In this document: positions 33,599-45,627 of the stretch, piece after piece
How the letters are laid out: each line of letters begins with the position of its first letter
Position numbering within the stretch: the stretch's first letter is position 1
Assembly: GCA_017935345.1 (NCBI GenBank)
Contig: JAGBHU010000050.1
Span: forward strand, 146,945 to 210,944
Length of the DNA stretch: 64,000 nt
Reading direction: 5' to 3'
Source: Coprococcus sp.
GTDB taxonomy: Bacteria; Bacillota; Clostridia; Lachnospirales; Lachnospiraceae
Position numbers and translations under genes: made by a program
The notes under the pieces: generated by a model
What the model was told of the DNA's origin: nothing
Seen by the model: the letters and a program-made list of their open reading frames with translations, nothing else
Databases searched by the model: none

Positions 33599-34300
33599 TC
33601 AGCTTTCTCTGATTTTGCGTACATTTCTTGTCATTATTTTTCTGCCAAGATGGGAGTACATAAAATTTTTTATCTTTGACATTTGCTGTGTATGAGTTTG
33701 GAAAAATATATCCGGTGAGGAGAAAATACCGTAATCATACACAATGGCTTCCTTTTGGATAAAGGTATCGTTACCATTCCAATCGATAGATGGATTTTTC
33801 AAATCGTTTGTCGCAATTGCATATTTTTTGAACAAGCCACTCTGATTAGAAAAACGTCTTTGAACCGCACTTAAATATTTTTTGTCGGTTATGACGCCCT
33901 CTAAGGCAATCCATTTATCCTGATAAAAAACTTCAACCCAAGTATGCAGGATGTATTTGGGCGCAAGCATGGAAATTAGTTTTGTTGTAGCGCCTCTTTG
34001 AAAATCCTTTGTTACATGAAAAGCATGGAGACGGCAGGGAATATTTACTGCCCGTAATAATGCCATTAAAAGAGTAGCTTTTGTATTGCATTGTCCAATA
34101 CCATCATTGAATACCTGTACTGCACTTAATGTATCAGAAGCGTTGTAGCCAAATAAAATCTCATTTTGTACAAATTCATAAATGGATTTTATTTTATGAA
34201 AATTGTCAAGCTCTGACCATTTGTTTTTTAATACTAACGCTTTCAACTGAGGGGCGTTATAATTTAATATTTCTGTTTCTTCCAAATATTCTTGATTCAT
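33599..34300 (-). CDS. transglutaminase-like domain protein
   Basis: A 233-residue protein with the catalytic triad of transglutaminase/protease-like domains: Cys in GIGQCNTKATLLMALLRA, His in YILHTWVEVFY, and Asp in ALEGVITDKKYL. No signal peptide or membrane helix is seen, so it probably acts in the cytoplasm. The start uses AAAGGAG before ATG 34300. It lies downstream of an AraC-type regulator with a 46-bp gap, suggesting one transcript. Confidence 0.85.
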   Translation of the reverse strand: MNQEYLEETEILNYNAPQLKALVLKNKWSELDNFHKIKSIYEFVQNEILFGYNASDTLSAVQVFNDGIGQCNTKATLLMALLRAVNIPCRLHAFHVTKDFQRGATTKLISMLAPKYILHTWVEVFYQDKWIALEGVITDKKYLSAVQRRFSNQSGLFKKYAIATNDLKNPSIDWNGNDTFIQKEAIVYDYGIFSSPDIFFQTHTQQMSKIKNFMYSHLGRKIMTRNVRKIRES

Positions 34301-34346
34301 AATGAAGCTCCTTTCTTCGTATGGCTTCATTATAAAACAGGAATAT

Positions 34347-35105
34347 TCAATAAACTTTCAAAAATTCGCTGTCTTTTAGGGATAAAGATACGGGCATACC
34401 CATCATTCTCTTAACTGTAGCTGCAAAGTGTGACGGGGTATCGAATCCGGCAGACATGGCAGCTTCGGTAACACTTTTCCCGGCAAGTAATTCCCGAAAA
34501 GCACATTCCATTTGATGAAGTAAAATATAGCTTTTTAATGGGATTCCAATCTGTTCTTTGAACAGGTGAGATAATCTGCTGGAGGATAATGCCACTGTAT
34601 CTGCTAAATTTGAAATCGTATGATTGTTACAATGACAGGTATCCAGTAGTTGAAGCAAGGTGGCAATTCTATCATCATACTGTTTTTGTTTTGTGGAAAT
34701 ATCCAAATAGTTATTCAGCGTTTCTATAAATTTTAAGTATTGCTCTACATTGGATTGTTGTATTAAGGACTTTCCCTGCTGCTTTAATTCTTCTATATTA
34801 TTTTTATCGCAAACCCAATATCCGTCATTATTCATTCTTGCTGTTAGCTGTTTTGCATATACGGATGCAGGCTCGATAATGGCAGAATAGAAGACTTTTT
34901 TTCCTGCTGAAAAAGAGTGGGGAACATTCTTGTCCACTACAATGCAATGACATTTGACAAATTTACCGTTTACCACAATTTCAACATCCGCTTCAATTCC
35001 TATGAATAATTGCAACATCCAGTGGCTGTGCGTATCTGCTTCTAAATGATTTGTAATCAATCCGATTTTGTCCGCCTGCCAATAAATTTTGTTTATATTC
35101 CTCAT
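34347..35105 (-). CDS. AraC-family transcriptional regulator
   Basis: A 252-residue regulator with an N-terminal cupin-like sensor (HSHWMLQLFIGIEADVEIVVNGKF ... VVDKNVPHSFS) and a C-terminal double helix-turn-helix (ISNLADTVALSSSRLSHLFKEQIGIPLKSYI ... VTEAAMSAGFDTPSHFAATVKRMMG). Start ATG 35105 follows CAGGTGAT; a longer upstream reading has no ribosome site. It probably regulates itself and the transglutaminase-like gene. The effector is unknown. Confidence 0.88.
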   Translation of the reverse strand: MRNINKIYWQADKIGLITNHLEADTHSHWMLQLFIGIEADVEIVVNGKFVKCHCIVVDKNVPHSFSAGKKVFYSAIIEPASVYAKQLTARMNNDGYWVCDKNNIEELKQQGKSLIQQSNVEQYLKFIETLNNYLDISTKQKQYDDRIATLLQLLDTCHCNNHTISNLADTVALSSSRLSHLFKEQIGIPLKSYILLHQMECAFRELLAGKSVTEAAMSAGFDTPSHFAATVKRMMGMPVSLSLKDSEFLKVY

Positions 35106-35420
35106 TGATATCACCTGTTTTTCAAAAGTTTTTAACTTTATATTAATGGATTTATGATAAAAATGCAAAAATGTCATACGATAGATATTAGACATTTTAT
35201 ACATTTTTGACGCTTGCTTTCTTAGAAAAATTTTATTAAAACAGCAGATTTGTAAATATTGTTTAAATAACGGAAAATATTGGTAAAATTTTACATATAA
35301 AACCAAATATTGCTTGAAAAGATAAGTCCCACAATATAAAATAAAAATGATTGAGTTTTGGCATAATTATATATTAGAAATAACTGTGTTAATTCAAAAT
35401 AAATGAAGGAGGAAGAACAA

Positions 35421-35732
35421 ATGCTACAGGAAACCATGAAAACGGTTTGCGACGCTGAAGCAAAGGCTGATGATATTGTAAAAAAAGCCAAAGAGGAAGC
35501 GGATGGTATATTGGAGTCTGCGAAGAAAAAGGCTTCTGAAATCACTGAGCAGGCACAGACAGATTCCAAAGCGAAGCTGAAAGATACAGAAGCCCGGCAG
35601 AAGGAAAACGAAGAGAAGCAAACGACAAAGGCTTTGGACAGAGCTGCGGCTGAGATTGCTTCTTTAAGGGAAACGGCAGCTAAAAAAGAAGCGGCAGCTA
35701 TGGATATGATAATCAATGAGCTTATACAGTAG
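35421..35732 (+). CDS. V-type ATP synthase subunit G/H (peripheral stalk)
   Basis: A 103-residue, almost wholly coiled-coil protein rich in Ala, Lys and Glu (AEAKADDIVKKAKEEADGILESAKKKASEI). Such proteins form the peripheral stalk with subunit E in V/A-ATPases. ATG 35421 has AAGGAGGAAG upstream. It opens the V-ATPase operon. A 22-bp tandem duplication covers its stop codon region. Confidence 0.85.
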   Translation: MLQETMKTVCDAEAKADDIVKKAKEEADGILESAKKKASEITEQAQTDSKAKLKDTEARQKENEEKQTTKALDRAAAEIASLRETAAKKEAAAMDMIINELIQ

Positions 35733-35767
35733 CAAGACAAATATTATACAGTAGCAAAACAAATATT
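35724..35767 (+). repeat. 22-bp tandem duplication across the stop codon of the first V-ATPase gene
   Basis: Two adjacent 22-bp units (35724-35745 and 35746-35767), each starting ATACAGTAGCAA, differ at one base. The first contains the TAG stop of the stalk subunit gene. Confidence 0.85.
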
Positions 35768-35804
35768 ATGCATTCAAAAATATAAAAAGAAGGGAGGTAG
35801 TAAA

Positions 35805-38296
<2,492 letters not shown>

Positions 38297-38349
38297 GTCC
38301 GCTTCATTGCACTATTTTAACAGATTGGTTATAAGAAGGAGATTAGAAT

Positions 38350-38949
38350 ATGACAGGGTTAGAAAATATCGTAGAACAGATTCTCCGGGAAGCTAATACC
38401 AGTGCAGAAAAAATTATTAATAATGCGAAATCGGAGGCTGATGCCATTATTGCAAAAGCAAATGCTGATGCTGCAAAGATTATGGCTCAGACGGATGAGA
38501 AAATCAGCATCGAAAAAAGCAGCGGTGAATCAAGGGCAAAGTCCTCTTCGGACCTTAAGAAAAGACAGGCAATCCTTAAGGCAAAGCAGGAGATTATCAA
38601 TAGTGTTGTTGATAAGGCATATGCGAAGCTTCTTGACCTTCCGGATGACAAATATTTTGAAATTATAGAGAAGTGCCTTGAAAAAGCAGTACAGGCAAAG
38701 GATGGAGAGATTTATTTTTCCGGCAGGGATATGGACAGACTTCCAAAGGATATGTCAGCCCGTGTAGAAAAAATTGCAAATGCCAAAGGCGGAAAGCTTA
38801 TCATTTCAAAGGAGCATAAAAATATCGACAGCGGATTTGTACTTGTATATGGCGGTATAGAAGAGAATTGTTCATTTAAAGCAATGTTTAACGCAGATAA
38901 AGAAAAACTGGCAGACAAGGTTCATACATTTTTGTTTATTGACAAATAA
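38350..38949 (+). CDS. ntpE: V-type ATP synthase subunit E
   Basis: A 199-residue peripheral-stalk subunit: a long N-terminal coiled coil (TSAEKIINNAKSEADAIIAKA) and a C-terminal globular domain with IIEKCLEKAVQAKDGEIYFSG and SGFVLVYGGIEENCSF. It binds the A3B3 head and the G/H stalk. It is in order I-K-E-C, as in enterococcal and clostridial operons. Confidence 0.93.
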   Translation: MTGLENIVEQILREANTSAEKIINNAKSEADAIIAKANADAAKIMAQTDEKISIEKSSGESRAKSSSDLKKRQAILKAKQEIINSVVDKAYAKLLDLPDDKYFEIIEKCLEKAVQAKDGEIYFSGRDMDRLPKDMSARVEKIANAKGGKLIISKEHKNIDSGFVLVYGGIEENCSFKAMFNADKEKLADKVHTFLFIDK

Positions 38950-39005
38950 AATGTAACCAATAAGCAATCATGACCAGATGATTGCGGTAAATCGGAGGTA
39001 AATAA

Positions 39006-39977
39006 ATGGCAGATAAATACATTTATGCGGTTGCCAGAGTCAGAGCGTTAGAGATGTCACTATTTTCACAGACTACTATAGAACAGCTTATAGCGGCGAA
39101 AACCTATAAAGAAAGTGTACAGTTTCTGATAGAGCATGGCTGGGGGGATAGTGAAACGGATCATACAGATGCAGATGCCATCCTGAACGTAGAAACAGAA
39201 AAAACATGGGCAGTCATAGAAGAAATGGTTGAAGATATGTCAGTATTTGATGTAATACTGTTACCGGATTTATTCCATAATCTAAAGGCTGCAATTAAGA
39301 CGATTGTTGCAGGAGAGGTAAATGCAGATATATTTTATGACAATGTGGCTATTGATGGAAAGGAAATGCTGGAAATTGTAAAAAACAGAGATTTCAAGGC
39401 GCTTCCATCATACATGCAGGCATGTGCAGAAGAGGCATATGAGTGTATGACACATACAGGTGATGGACAGATGTGCGATGTCATTATTGATAAGGGCACA
39501 TTATTGGCAATCCTTGAGGCGGCAGATGATGCAAAGGACGAGCTTCTCAAAGCATATGCGGAAACTACGGTTGCCGTTGCCGATATCAAGATTGCAGTAC
39601 GTTCATTAAAAACCGCAAAATCAATGGATTTTATGAGAAGAGCTATGGCTCCATGTAAAACGCTCAATATAGATAGGCTGGCAAAGGCTGCATTATCCGG
39701 TATGGAGGATATCATAAAGTATCTTTCCGAAACGGAGTATGCAGGCGGTGCAGAAGCATTGGCAAATAGTTCATCGGCATTTGAACGCTGGTGTGATAAC
39801 AGAATCATAGAAACAATCAGGCCACAAAAATACAATGCATTTACGGTTGGCCCGCTTGTAGCATATATTCTTGCCAGATTAAATGAGATTAAGACTGTAA
39901 GAATTATATTATCAGGAAAGCTTAACGGACTTCCTGAGGAAGCCATAAGGGAAAGGATAAGGGAGATGTATGTATAG
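39006..39977 (+). CDS. ntpC: V-type ATP synthase subunit C
   Basis: A 323-residue helical funnel protein (V-ATPase subunit C/d family) that joins the central stalk to the K ring. Characteristic segments are YAVARVRALEMSLFSQTTIEQL at the start and RPQKYNAFTVGPLVAYILARLNEIKTVRIIL near the end. Its stop overlaps the start of subunit F by eight bases, indicating coupled translation. Confidence 0.92.
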   Translation: MADKYIYAVARVRALEMSLFSQTTIEQLIAAKTYKESVQFLIEHGWGDSETDHTDADAILNVETEKTWAVIEEMVEDMSVFDVILLPDLFHNLKAAIKTIVAGEVNADIFYDNVAIDGKEMLEIVKNRDFKALPSYMQACAEEAYECMTHTGDGQMCDVIIDKGTLLAILEAADDAKDELLKAYAETTVAVADIKIAVRSLKTAKSMDFMRRAMAPCKTLNIDRLAKAALSGMEDIIKYLSETEYAGGAEALANSSSAFERWCDNRIIETIRPQKYNAFTVGPLVAYILARLNEIKTVRIILSGKLNGLPEEAIRERIREMYV

Positions 39978-40290
39978 AATAGCAGTACTTGGTGATTATG
40001 ATAGCATCTATGGATTTGCCACCTTAGGACTGGAAACATTTCCGGTATCGGATCCTGAATATGGTGCATCGCAGCTTAAGAGACTGGCAGAGAGTAATTA
40101 TGCCGTAATCTATATTACGGAGTCTCTGGCAGTGGAACTGGAAAAAGAGATTGAGAAATATAGAGAAATTATGAAGCCTGCAATTATACTGATTCCCGGT
40201 GTATCAGGAAATACGGGGGCAGGTATATCAGGTGTTAAAAAGTCCGTGGAACAGGCAGTTGGTTCGGATATTCTGTTTGGCGGCAATTAA
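39970..40290 (+). CDS. ntpG: V-type ATP synthase subunit F
   Basis: A 106-residue central-stalk subunit with an alternating alpha/beta pattern: IAVLGDYDSIYGFATLGLETFPV, YAVIYITESLAVELEKEIEKY and PAIILIPGVSG. It caps the rotor and can modulate hydrolysis. Named NtpG in the enterococcal scheme, atpF in the archaeal scheme. Confidence 0.92.
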   Translation: MYRIAVLGDYDSIYGFATLGLETFPVSDPEYGASQLKRLAESNYAVIYITESLAVELEKEIEKYREIMKPAIILIPGVSGNTGAGISGVKKSVEQAVGSDILFGGN

Positions 40291-40314
40291 TTTAGAAGGG
40301 AGTGTGATTTATCC

Positions 40315-42078
40315 GTGGCTATAGGAAAGATTAAGAAGGTTGCTGGACCACTTGTTATAGCAGAGGGCATGAGAGATGCAAATATGTTTGACGTTGTAAG
40401 AGTAAGTGACAGCAGACTTATCGGAGAAATAATAGAGATGCACGGTGATGAGGCATCAGTTCAGGTTTATGAGGAGACTTCAGGACTTGGACCGGGTGCC
40501 CCGGTTGAGTCAACAGGTATGCCACTTTCTGTAGAACTTGGGCCTGGACTGATAAGCAGTATATATGACGGAATACAAAGACCTCTTGACGATATTATGA
40601 AGATTTGTGGAAATAATCTTGCAAGAGGTGTTGAGGTTCCTTCACTTAAGAGGGATATTAAGTGGCCTTTTGTACCGACGGCAAAGGTTGGTGATAAGGT
40701 TATAGCCGGAGATGTGATTGGTACGGTTTGCGAAACCGTAGTAGTAACACAGAAGATAATGGTTCCATATGGAATAGAAGGTACCATCAAAGAAATTAAG
40801 TCAGGAGATTTTACCGTAGAAGAGACCGTATGTGTCGTTGAAACGGCAGACGGTGACAAGGAGCTTACACTGATGCAGAAGTGGCCTGTTCGTAAAGGCC
40901 GTCCGTATATGGAGAAGATTCCGCCAGTAATGCCGCTTATTACAGGACAGAGAGTTGTAGATACCTTTTTCCCGATTGCAAAGGGTGGTGTAGCCGCAGT
41001 TCCGGGACCATTCGGAAGCGGAAAGACGGTTATCCAGCATCAGCTTGCAAAATGGGCAGAGGCTGATATCGTTGTTTATATCGGATGCGGAGAGCGTGGA
41101 AACGAGATGACGGATGTTTTGAACGAGTTTCCTGAGTTGAAAGATCCTAAGACGGGTCATTCATTGATGGAGAGAACGGTTCTGATTGCAAATACATCAG
41201 ATATGCCTGTTGCCGCACGTGAGGCATCTATTTATACAGGTATTACAATCGCAGAGTATTTCAGAGATATGGGATTCTCGGTTGCATTGATGGCGGATTC
41301 CACATCACGTTGGGCAGAGGCGCTTCGAGAGATGTCAGGCCGTCTTCAGGAAATGCCGGGTGAGGAAGGTTATCCTGCATATCTCGGTTCACGTCTTGCA
41401 CAGTTCTATGAACGTGCAGGTATGGTAAAGACATTAGGTTCAGAGGGAAGAACAGGAGCATTGTCGGTTATCGGTGCTGTTTCTCCTCCGGGTGGTGATA
41501 TTTCAGAACCGGTTTCACAGGCTACACTTCGTATCGTAAAGGTATTCTGGGGACTGGATTCAGCACTTGCATATAAGAGACATTTCCCTGCTATTAACTG
41601 GCTGACCTCATATTCATTGTATGTAGACAATATGGGCAAATGGTTTGAGGAAAATGTTGATGAAAGGTTCATGAGCAATCGTCAGAAGATGATGACACTT
41701 CTTCAGGAAGAGGCTGAGCTTGATGAAATCGTAAAGATGGTAGGTATGGATGCGCTTTCAGCAGGAGACAGATTGAAGATGGAAGCAGCAAGGTCTATTC
41801 GTGAGGACTTCCTGCATCAAAATTCATTCCATGAAGTAGATACCTACACACCGCTTAAAAAGCAGTTCCTTATGATGGAGCTTGTACTTGCATTCTATGA
41901 CAAGTCAGCTGATGCATTAAAGCGTGGAGCGTCTATCAGAAATATTCTGAACATGGAAGTTCGTGAGAAGATAGGTAGATTTAAATATACATTACCTGAA
42001 AATATTGACTCTGAATTTAAGAACATCATGGATGCTCTTACATCAGAGGTTGAAGAAGCCGTAGGAAAGGAGGACTAA
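40315..42078 (+). CDS. ntpA: V-type ATP synthase catalytic subunit A
   Basis: A 587-residue catalytic ATPase subunit. It has P-loop GPFGSGKTV, the catalytic Glu region in [13 protein letters not shown], the non-homologous region typical of A subunits (about 115-190), and [26 protein letters not shown]. The GTG start at 40315 follows AGAAGGGAG with slightly long spacing. It forms the A3B3 head with the next gene product. Confidence 0.97.
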   Translation: MAIGKIKKVAGPLVIAEGMRDANMFDVVRVSDSRLIGEIIEMHGDEASVQVYEETSGLGPGAPVESTGMPLSVELGPGLISSIYDGIQRPLDDIMKICGNNLARGVEVPSLKRDIKWPFVPTAKVGDKVIAGDVIGTVCETVVVTQKIMVPYGIEGTIKEIKSGDFTVEETVCVVETADGDKELTLMQKWPVRKGRPYMEKIPPVMPLITGQRVVDTFFPIAKGGVAAVPGPFGSGKTVIQHQLAKWAEADIVVYIGCGERGNEMTDVLNEFPELKDPKTGHSLMERTVLIANTSDMPVAAREASIYTGITIAEYFRDMGFSVALMADSTSRWAEALREMSGRLQEMPGEEGYPAYLGSRLAQFYERAGMVKTLGSEGRTGALSVIGAVSPPGGDISEPVSQATLRIVKVFWGLDSALAYKRHFPAINWLTSYSLYVDNMGKWFEENVDERFMSNRQKMMTLLQEEAELDEIVKMVGMDALSAGDRLKMEAARSIREDFLHQNSFHEVDTYTPLKKQFLMMELVLAFYDKSADALKRGASIRNILNMEVREKIGRFKYTLPENIDSEFKNIMDALTSEVEEAVGKED

Positions 42079-42081
42079 GAG

Positions 42082-43452
42082 ATGCCAAAGGAGTATAGAA
42101 CAATACAGGAAGTTGCAGGCCCGCTTATGCTTGTTCATGGAGTGGAAAATGTAACATATGATGAGCTTGGGGAGATTGAGCTTGCAAGTGGAGAAGTAAG
42201 ACGTTGTAAGGTTCTTGAGATAAATGGTAATGATGCCCTTGTACAGTTATTTGAAAGCTCAACAGGTATTAACCTTTCAAACAGTAAGGTACGTTTCCTT
42301 GGAAGAAGTATGGAGCTTGGTGTATCCGAGGATATGCTTGGACGAGTATTTGACGGTCTTGGACGTCCTATTGATAACGGACCGGAGATTCTTCCTGATG
42401 AGAGAAGAGATATCAACGGTCTTCCGATGAATCCGGCGGCAAGAAATTATCCTTCTGAGTTTATTCAGACAGGTATTTCAGCTATTGACGGACTGAATAC
42501 ACTTGTCAGAGGACAGAAGCTGCCTATATTCTCAGCATCAGGTCTTCCGCACAGCCAGCTTGCGGCACAGATAGCAAGACAGGCAAAGGTTCGCGGAACG
42601 GATGAGCAGTTCGCCGTTGTATTTGCTGCAATGGGTATTACCTTCGAGGAATCCAACTATTTTGTAGAGAGTTTTAAAGAGACAGGTGCCATAGACAGAA
42701 CGGTTCTCTTTATCAACCTTGCAAATGACCCTGCCGTAGAGCGTATTGCCACACCTCGTATGGCACTTACGGCTGCCGAATATCTGGCATTTGAAAAAGA
42801 TATGCACGTACTTGTTATTCTGACGGATATTACAAACTACGCAGATGCACTTCGTGAAGTATCAGCGGCAAGAAAAGAGGTTCCGGGACGTCGTGGTTAT
42901 CCGGGATACATGTATACGGACCTTGCTACACTTTACGAGAGAGCAGGACGTCAGAAGGGCAAGAACGGAAGTATTACGATGATACCGATTCTTACCATGC
43001 CTGAGGATGATAAGACACATCCGATTCCTGACCTTACAGGATATATCACAGAGGGACAGATTATTCTTTCCCGTGAGTTGTATAGAAAGGGTGTTACGCC
43101 TCCGATTGACGTACTTCCATCACTTTCCCGTCTGAAAGATAAGGGTACCGGTGAAGGAAAGACAAGAGGAGACCATTCCAGCACCATGAACCAGTTGTTT
43201 GCGGCATATTCCCGTGGTAAGGATGCCAAGGAGCTGATGACAATTCTTGGAGAATCAGCACTTTCGGATATTGACCTTCTCTATGCGAAATTTGCAGAAG
43301 CATTTGAAAAGGAATATGTATCACAGGGATACGAGACAGACAGAAGCATAGAAGAAACCTTGAACATCGGTTGGAAATTACTTTCAATCCTTCCAAGAGC
43401 AGAGCTGAAACGTATCGACGATAAGTGGCTGGATATGTATTATGGGAAGTAA
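42082..43452 (+). CDS. ntpB: V-type ATP synthase subunit B
   Basis: A 456-residue regulatory nucleotide-binding subunit. Recognisable parts are [30 protein letters not shown], the [17 protein letters not shown] segment lacking a full P-loop, and [23 protein letters not shown]. It lies three bases after subunit A. The gene is followed by a repeat-rich 225-bp spacer before subunit D. Confidence 0.97.
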   Translation: MPKEYRTIQEVAGPLMLVHGVENVTYDELGEIELASGEVRRCKVLEINGNDALVQLFESSTGINLSNSKVRFLGRSMELGVSEDMLGRVFDGLGRPIDNGPEILPDERRDINGLPMNPAARNYPSEFIQTGISAIDGLNTLVRGQKLPIFSASGLPHSQLAAQIARQAKVRGTDEQFAVVFAAMGITFEESNYFVESFKETGAIDRTVLFINLANDPAVERIATPRMALTAAEYLAFEKDMHVLVILTDITNYADALREVSAARKEVPGRRGYPGYMYTDLATLYERAGRQKGKNGSITMIPILTMPEDDKTHPIPDLTGYITEGQIILSRELYRKGVTPPIDVLPSLSRLKDKGTGEGKTRGDHSSTMNQLFAAYSRGKDAKELMTILGESALSDIDLLYAKFAEAFEKEYVSQGYETDRSIEETLNIGWKLLSILPRAELKRIDDKWLDMYYGK

Positions 43453-43454
43453 CG

Positions 43455-43640
43455 AGAAGTGCGTATACAGGATTGTATATGAGCTGTGGGAGCTTGCTCA
43501 CGACAGGTCATATGCAAGACTGTATGCATAGTTCGACAGAACTCACCGAGCCGGAGGCGAGGTGGCACTTCGATAGAACGGAGAGAAGTGCGAGCCGGAG
43601 GCGAAGCGGAGCTAGTCCTTTAGGGCGAGGTGGCACTTCG
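43455..43640 (+). repeat. two-copy repeat element between V-ATPase genes B and D
   Basis: Two units start with AGAAGTGCG (43455 and 43584) and end with GCGAGGTGGCACTTCG (43557-43572 and 43625-43640). Both also contain GAGCCGGAGGCGA (43548 and 43592). The ends of each unit (GAAGTGC and GCACTTC) are complementary, so each can form a long hairpin. The first unit starts three bases after the B stop codon. Confidence 0.8.
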
Positions 43641-43677
43641 GTTTCAAAAGCTTGGAAAATTGGAAGGAGGCGAAAGC

Positions 43678-44340
43678 ATGGCAAGTACGGTTGTGAATCC
43701 TACACGAATGGAGTTGACACGTCTGAAGAAGAAGCTGGTTACGGCTACAAGGGGACATAAGCTGCTGAAGGATAAGCGTGATGAGCTTATGAGGCAGTTC
43801 CTGGATATGGCAAGGGAGAACATGGCACTTCGTGAGAAGGTAGAAGCAGGCATAAAAGCAGCAAATACCAACTTTGTAATTGCAAAGGCCGGAATGAGCG
43901 AGCAGACGCTTCATACGGCTCTTATGGCGCCAAAGCAGGAGGTTCAGCTTGAGGTAAGTGACAGAAACGTCATGAGTGTAGATATTCCGGTATTTGAGTA
44001 TAAAACAAAAAGTGCCGATGAAAACGACATTTACTCCTATGGTTTTGCTTTCACATCCGGAGATTTGGATGATGCGGTTAAGTCATTGTCAGATATTCTT
44101 CCGGATATGCTGAAGCTGGCAGAGATAGAAAAATCCTGTCAAATGCTTGCGGCAGAGATAGAAAAGACCCGTAGAAGAGTAAATGCCTTAGAGCATGTCA
44201 TTATACCTGATACCAAAGAGGGAATTAAGTATATCAGTATGAAGCTGGATGAAAACGAGCGTAGTACACAGGTACGATTGATGAAGGTAAAGGATATGAT
44301 GCTTGAAGAGGCACATCATTATAAGGATAAACAATTTTAA
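43678..44340 (+). CDS. ntpD: V-type ATP synthase subunit D
   Basis: A 220-residue central rotor shaft subunit made of two long antiparallel helices, with typical N-terminus VVNPTRMELTRLKKKLVTATRGHKLLKDKRDELMR shape (first part PTRMELTRLKKKL) and RRVNALEHVIIPDTKEGIKYI near the end. ATG 43678 follows GGAGG. It ends the V-ATPase operon ahead of a strong terminator. Confidence 0.95.
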   Translation: MASTVVNPTRMELTRLKKKLVTATRGHKLLKDKRDELMRQFLDMARENMALREKVEAGIKAANTNFVIAKAGMSEQTLHTALMAPKQEVQLEVSDRNVMSVDIPVFEYKTKSADENDIYSYGFAFTSGDLDDAVKSLSDILPDMLKLAEIEKSCQMLAAEIEKTRRRVNALEHVIIPDTKEGIKYISMKLDENERSTQVRLMKVKDMMLEEAHHYKDKQF

Positions 44341-44350
44341 TAAAAAACAA

Positions 44351-44403
44351 AGGAGCTGTCGCTTTCATGAATACCAATTCGTGAAGCGGCAGCTCCTTTT
44401 TTG
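44351..44403 (+). terminator. strong terminator of the V-ATPase operon
   Basis: AGGAGCTGTCGCTTTCATGA pairs with TCGTGAAGCGGCAGCTCCT around a short loop, then six T residues. The following 250 bases contain only an inverted repeat (GAGTAAG at 44506, CTTACTC at 44538) and no ORF. Confidence 0.9.
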
Positions 44404-44654
44404 CAGACTTCATTTTAAGCGATGGCTGACAGTAAAATGAGTTTAGGGATAAAATTCACTCGTTAATTTGCGCTTATTATATTTTGGGACGAACAATCAT
44501 TTATTGAGTAAGCATCGAAAGCAATTTTGTGTTGGGACTTACTCGAAATATTACGCATTTTTTACACAAATGAGATTTCCGATTTTACATAGGGAAAGTA
44601 AGCTATAAGATAAATATGAGCAGAAGAATCTTTAATATTTCAAGGAGGGGCAGC

Positions 44655-45620
44655 ATGGAAATACGACTGAAAGCAGTTGAAAAAAGTTTTAACCGCAAAA
44701 AAGTAATACAAAGCACCACGCTCTCTATGGTCAATGGTGGGCTTACCACGCTGCTCGGCCCATCAGGCTGTGGCAAAACCACCCTGCTTCGCATGATAGC
44801 GGGACTGGAAACGCCGGACGCAGGCGAGATTTATTTTGACGACAGATGTGTATTCTCTAAGGAAAAGAGAACAAATCTTCCTCCTGAAAAACGCGGACTT
44901 GGGTTTGTTTTTCAGGATTTTGCTTTGTGGCCGCATATGAATGTGTTTGAAAACGTGGCCTTCGGACTGCGGGCGGCGAAGCACACGGATAGCTTGGAGC
45001 AGAAAGTGAAAGATGCGCTCCACGCCGTTCAGCTTGATGATTTTGTGGATCACTATCCCCACCAGCTTTCCGGCGGGCAGCAGCAGCGGGTCGCTTTTGC
45101 CAGGGCAATCGTAATCGAACCGAAGTGCATTTTGTTTGACGAGCCGCTTTCTGCGCTAGATGCTTTGTTGCGCGAGGAAATGCGGACAGAGCTGCGGGAA
45201 CTTATTACCCGGCTTGAAATTACCGCCGTGTTCGTAACTCACGACCAGACGGAAGCCATGAGCATGAGCGACGCCATCGCCGTGCTGTCTGCCGGGGCAG
45301 TTGAGCAATACGGAACTCCGGAAGAAATCTACAGTACGCCAAAAACGGAGTTTGTTGCAAAATTCGTCGGCTCCTCCAACTGGATTGATAAAACCCATAT
45401 GTTTCGTCCGGAGAGAGCCTCACTTGAGCCAATGGCAAATGCAATATCCTTTGACGCAGAAGTATCCTCCGTTCAGTTTCTGGGAAGTGCTTATCAACTG
45501 CGGCTGATTTACGGCGATCAAAGCTGGAGCATTCCATTCTCCAATAAGATGTCAGTGGGGACGAAAGTCACCATTTACATAAATCAAAACGACTTGATAG
45601 AAGTTAAAGAAACGAGGTAA
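44655..45620 (+). CDS. ABC importer ATP-binding protein (Fe3+/phosphonate/PotA-like)
   Basis: A 321-residue ATPase. It shows Walker A (GPSGCGKTT), signature LSGGQQQR, Walker B plus D-loop (ILFDEPLSALD), H-loop His in VTHDQTE, and a C-terminal TOBE-like domain. ATG 44655 follows AAGGAGGGG. It is first in a five-gene cassette whose base composition is clearly more GC-rich than the flanking genes. Family members import iron, spermidine, sulfate or organophosphates; the binding protein suggests the last group. Confidence 0.92.
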   Translation: MEIRLKAVEKSFNRKKVIQSTTLSMVNGGLTTLLGPSGCGKTTLLRMIAGLETPDAGEIYFDDRCVFSKEKRTNLPPEKRGLGFVFQDFALWPHMNVFENVAFGLRAAKHTDSLEQKVKDALHAVQLDDFVDHYPHQLSGGQQQRVAFARAIVIEPKCILFDEPLSALDALLREEMRTELRELITRLEITAVFVTHDQTEAMSMSDAIAVLSAGAVEQYGTPEEIYSTPKTEFVAKFVGSSNWIDKTHMFRPERASLEPMANAISFDAEVSSVQFLGSAYQLRLIYGDQSWSIPFSNKMSVGTKVTIYINQNDLIEVKETR

Positions 45621-45627
45621 AAAAGAT

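Noticed and set aside
33580..33615. Terminator between rpiB and the transglutaminase-like gene
   Set aside because: A GCAAATCAG/CTGATTTTGC stem exists, but it overlaps the coding end of the minus-strand gene and has no T run on either side, so I do not list it.
45072..45540. Open frames on the minus strand opposite the ABC ATPase gene
   Set aside because: The higher GC content of this cassette lengthens antisense frames; they have no motifs or start signals.
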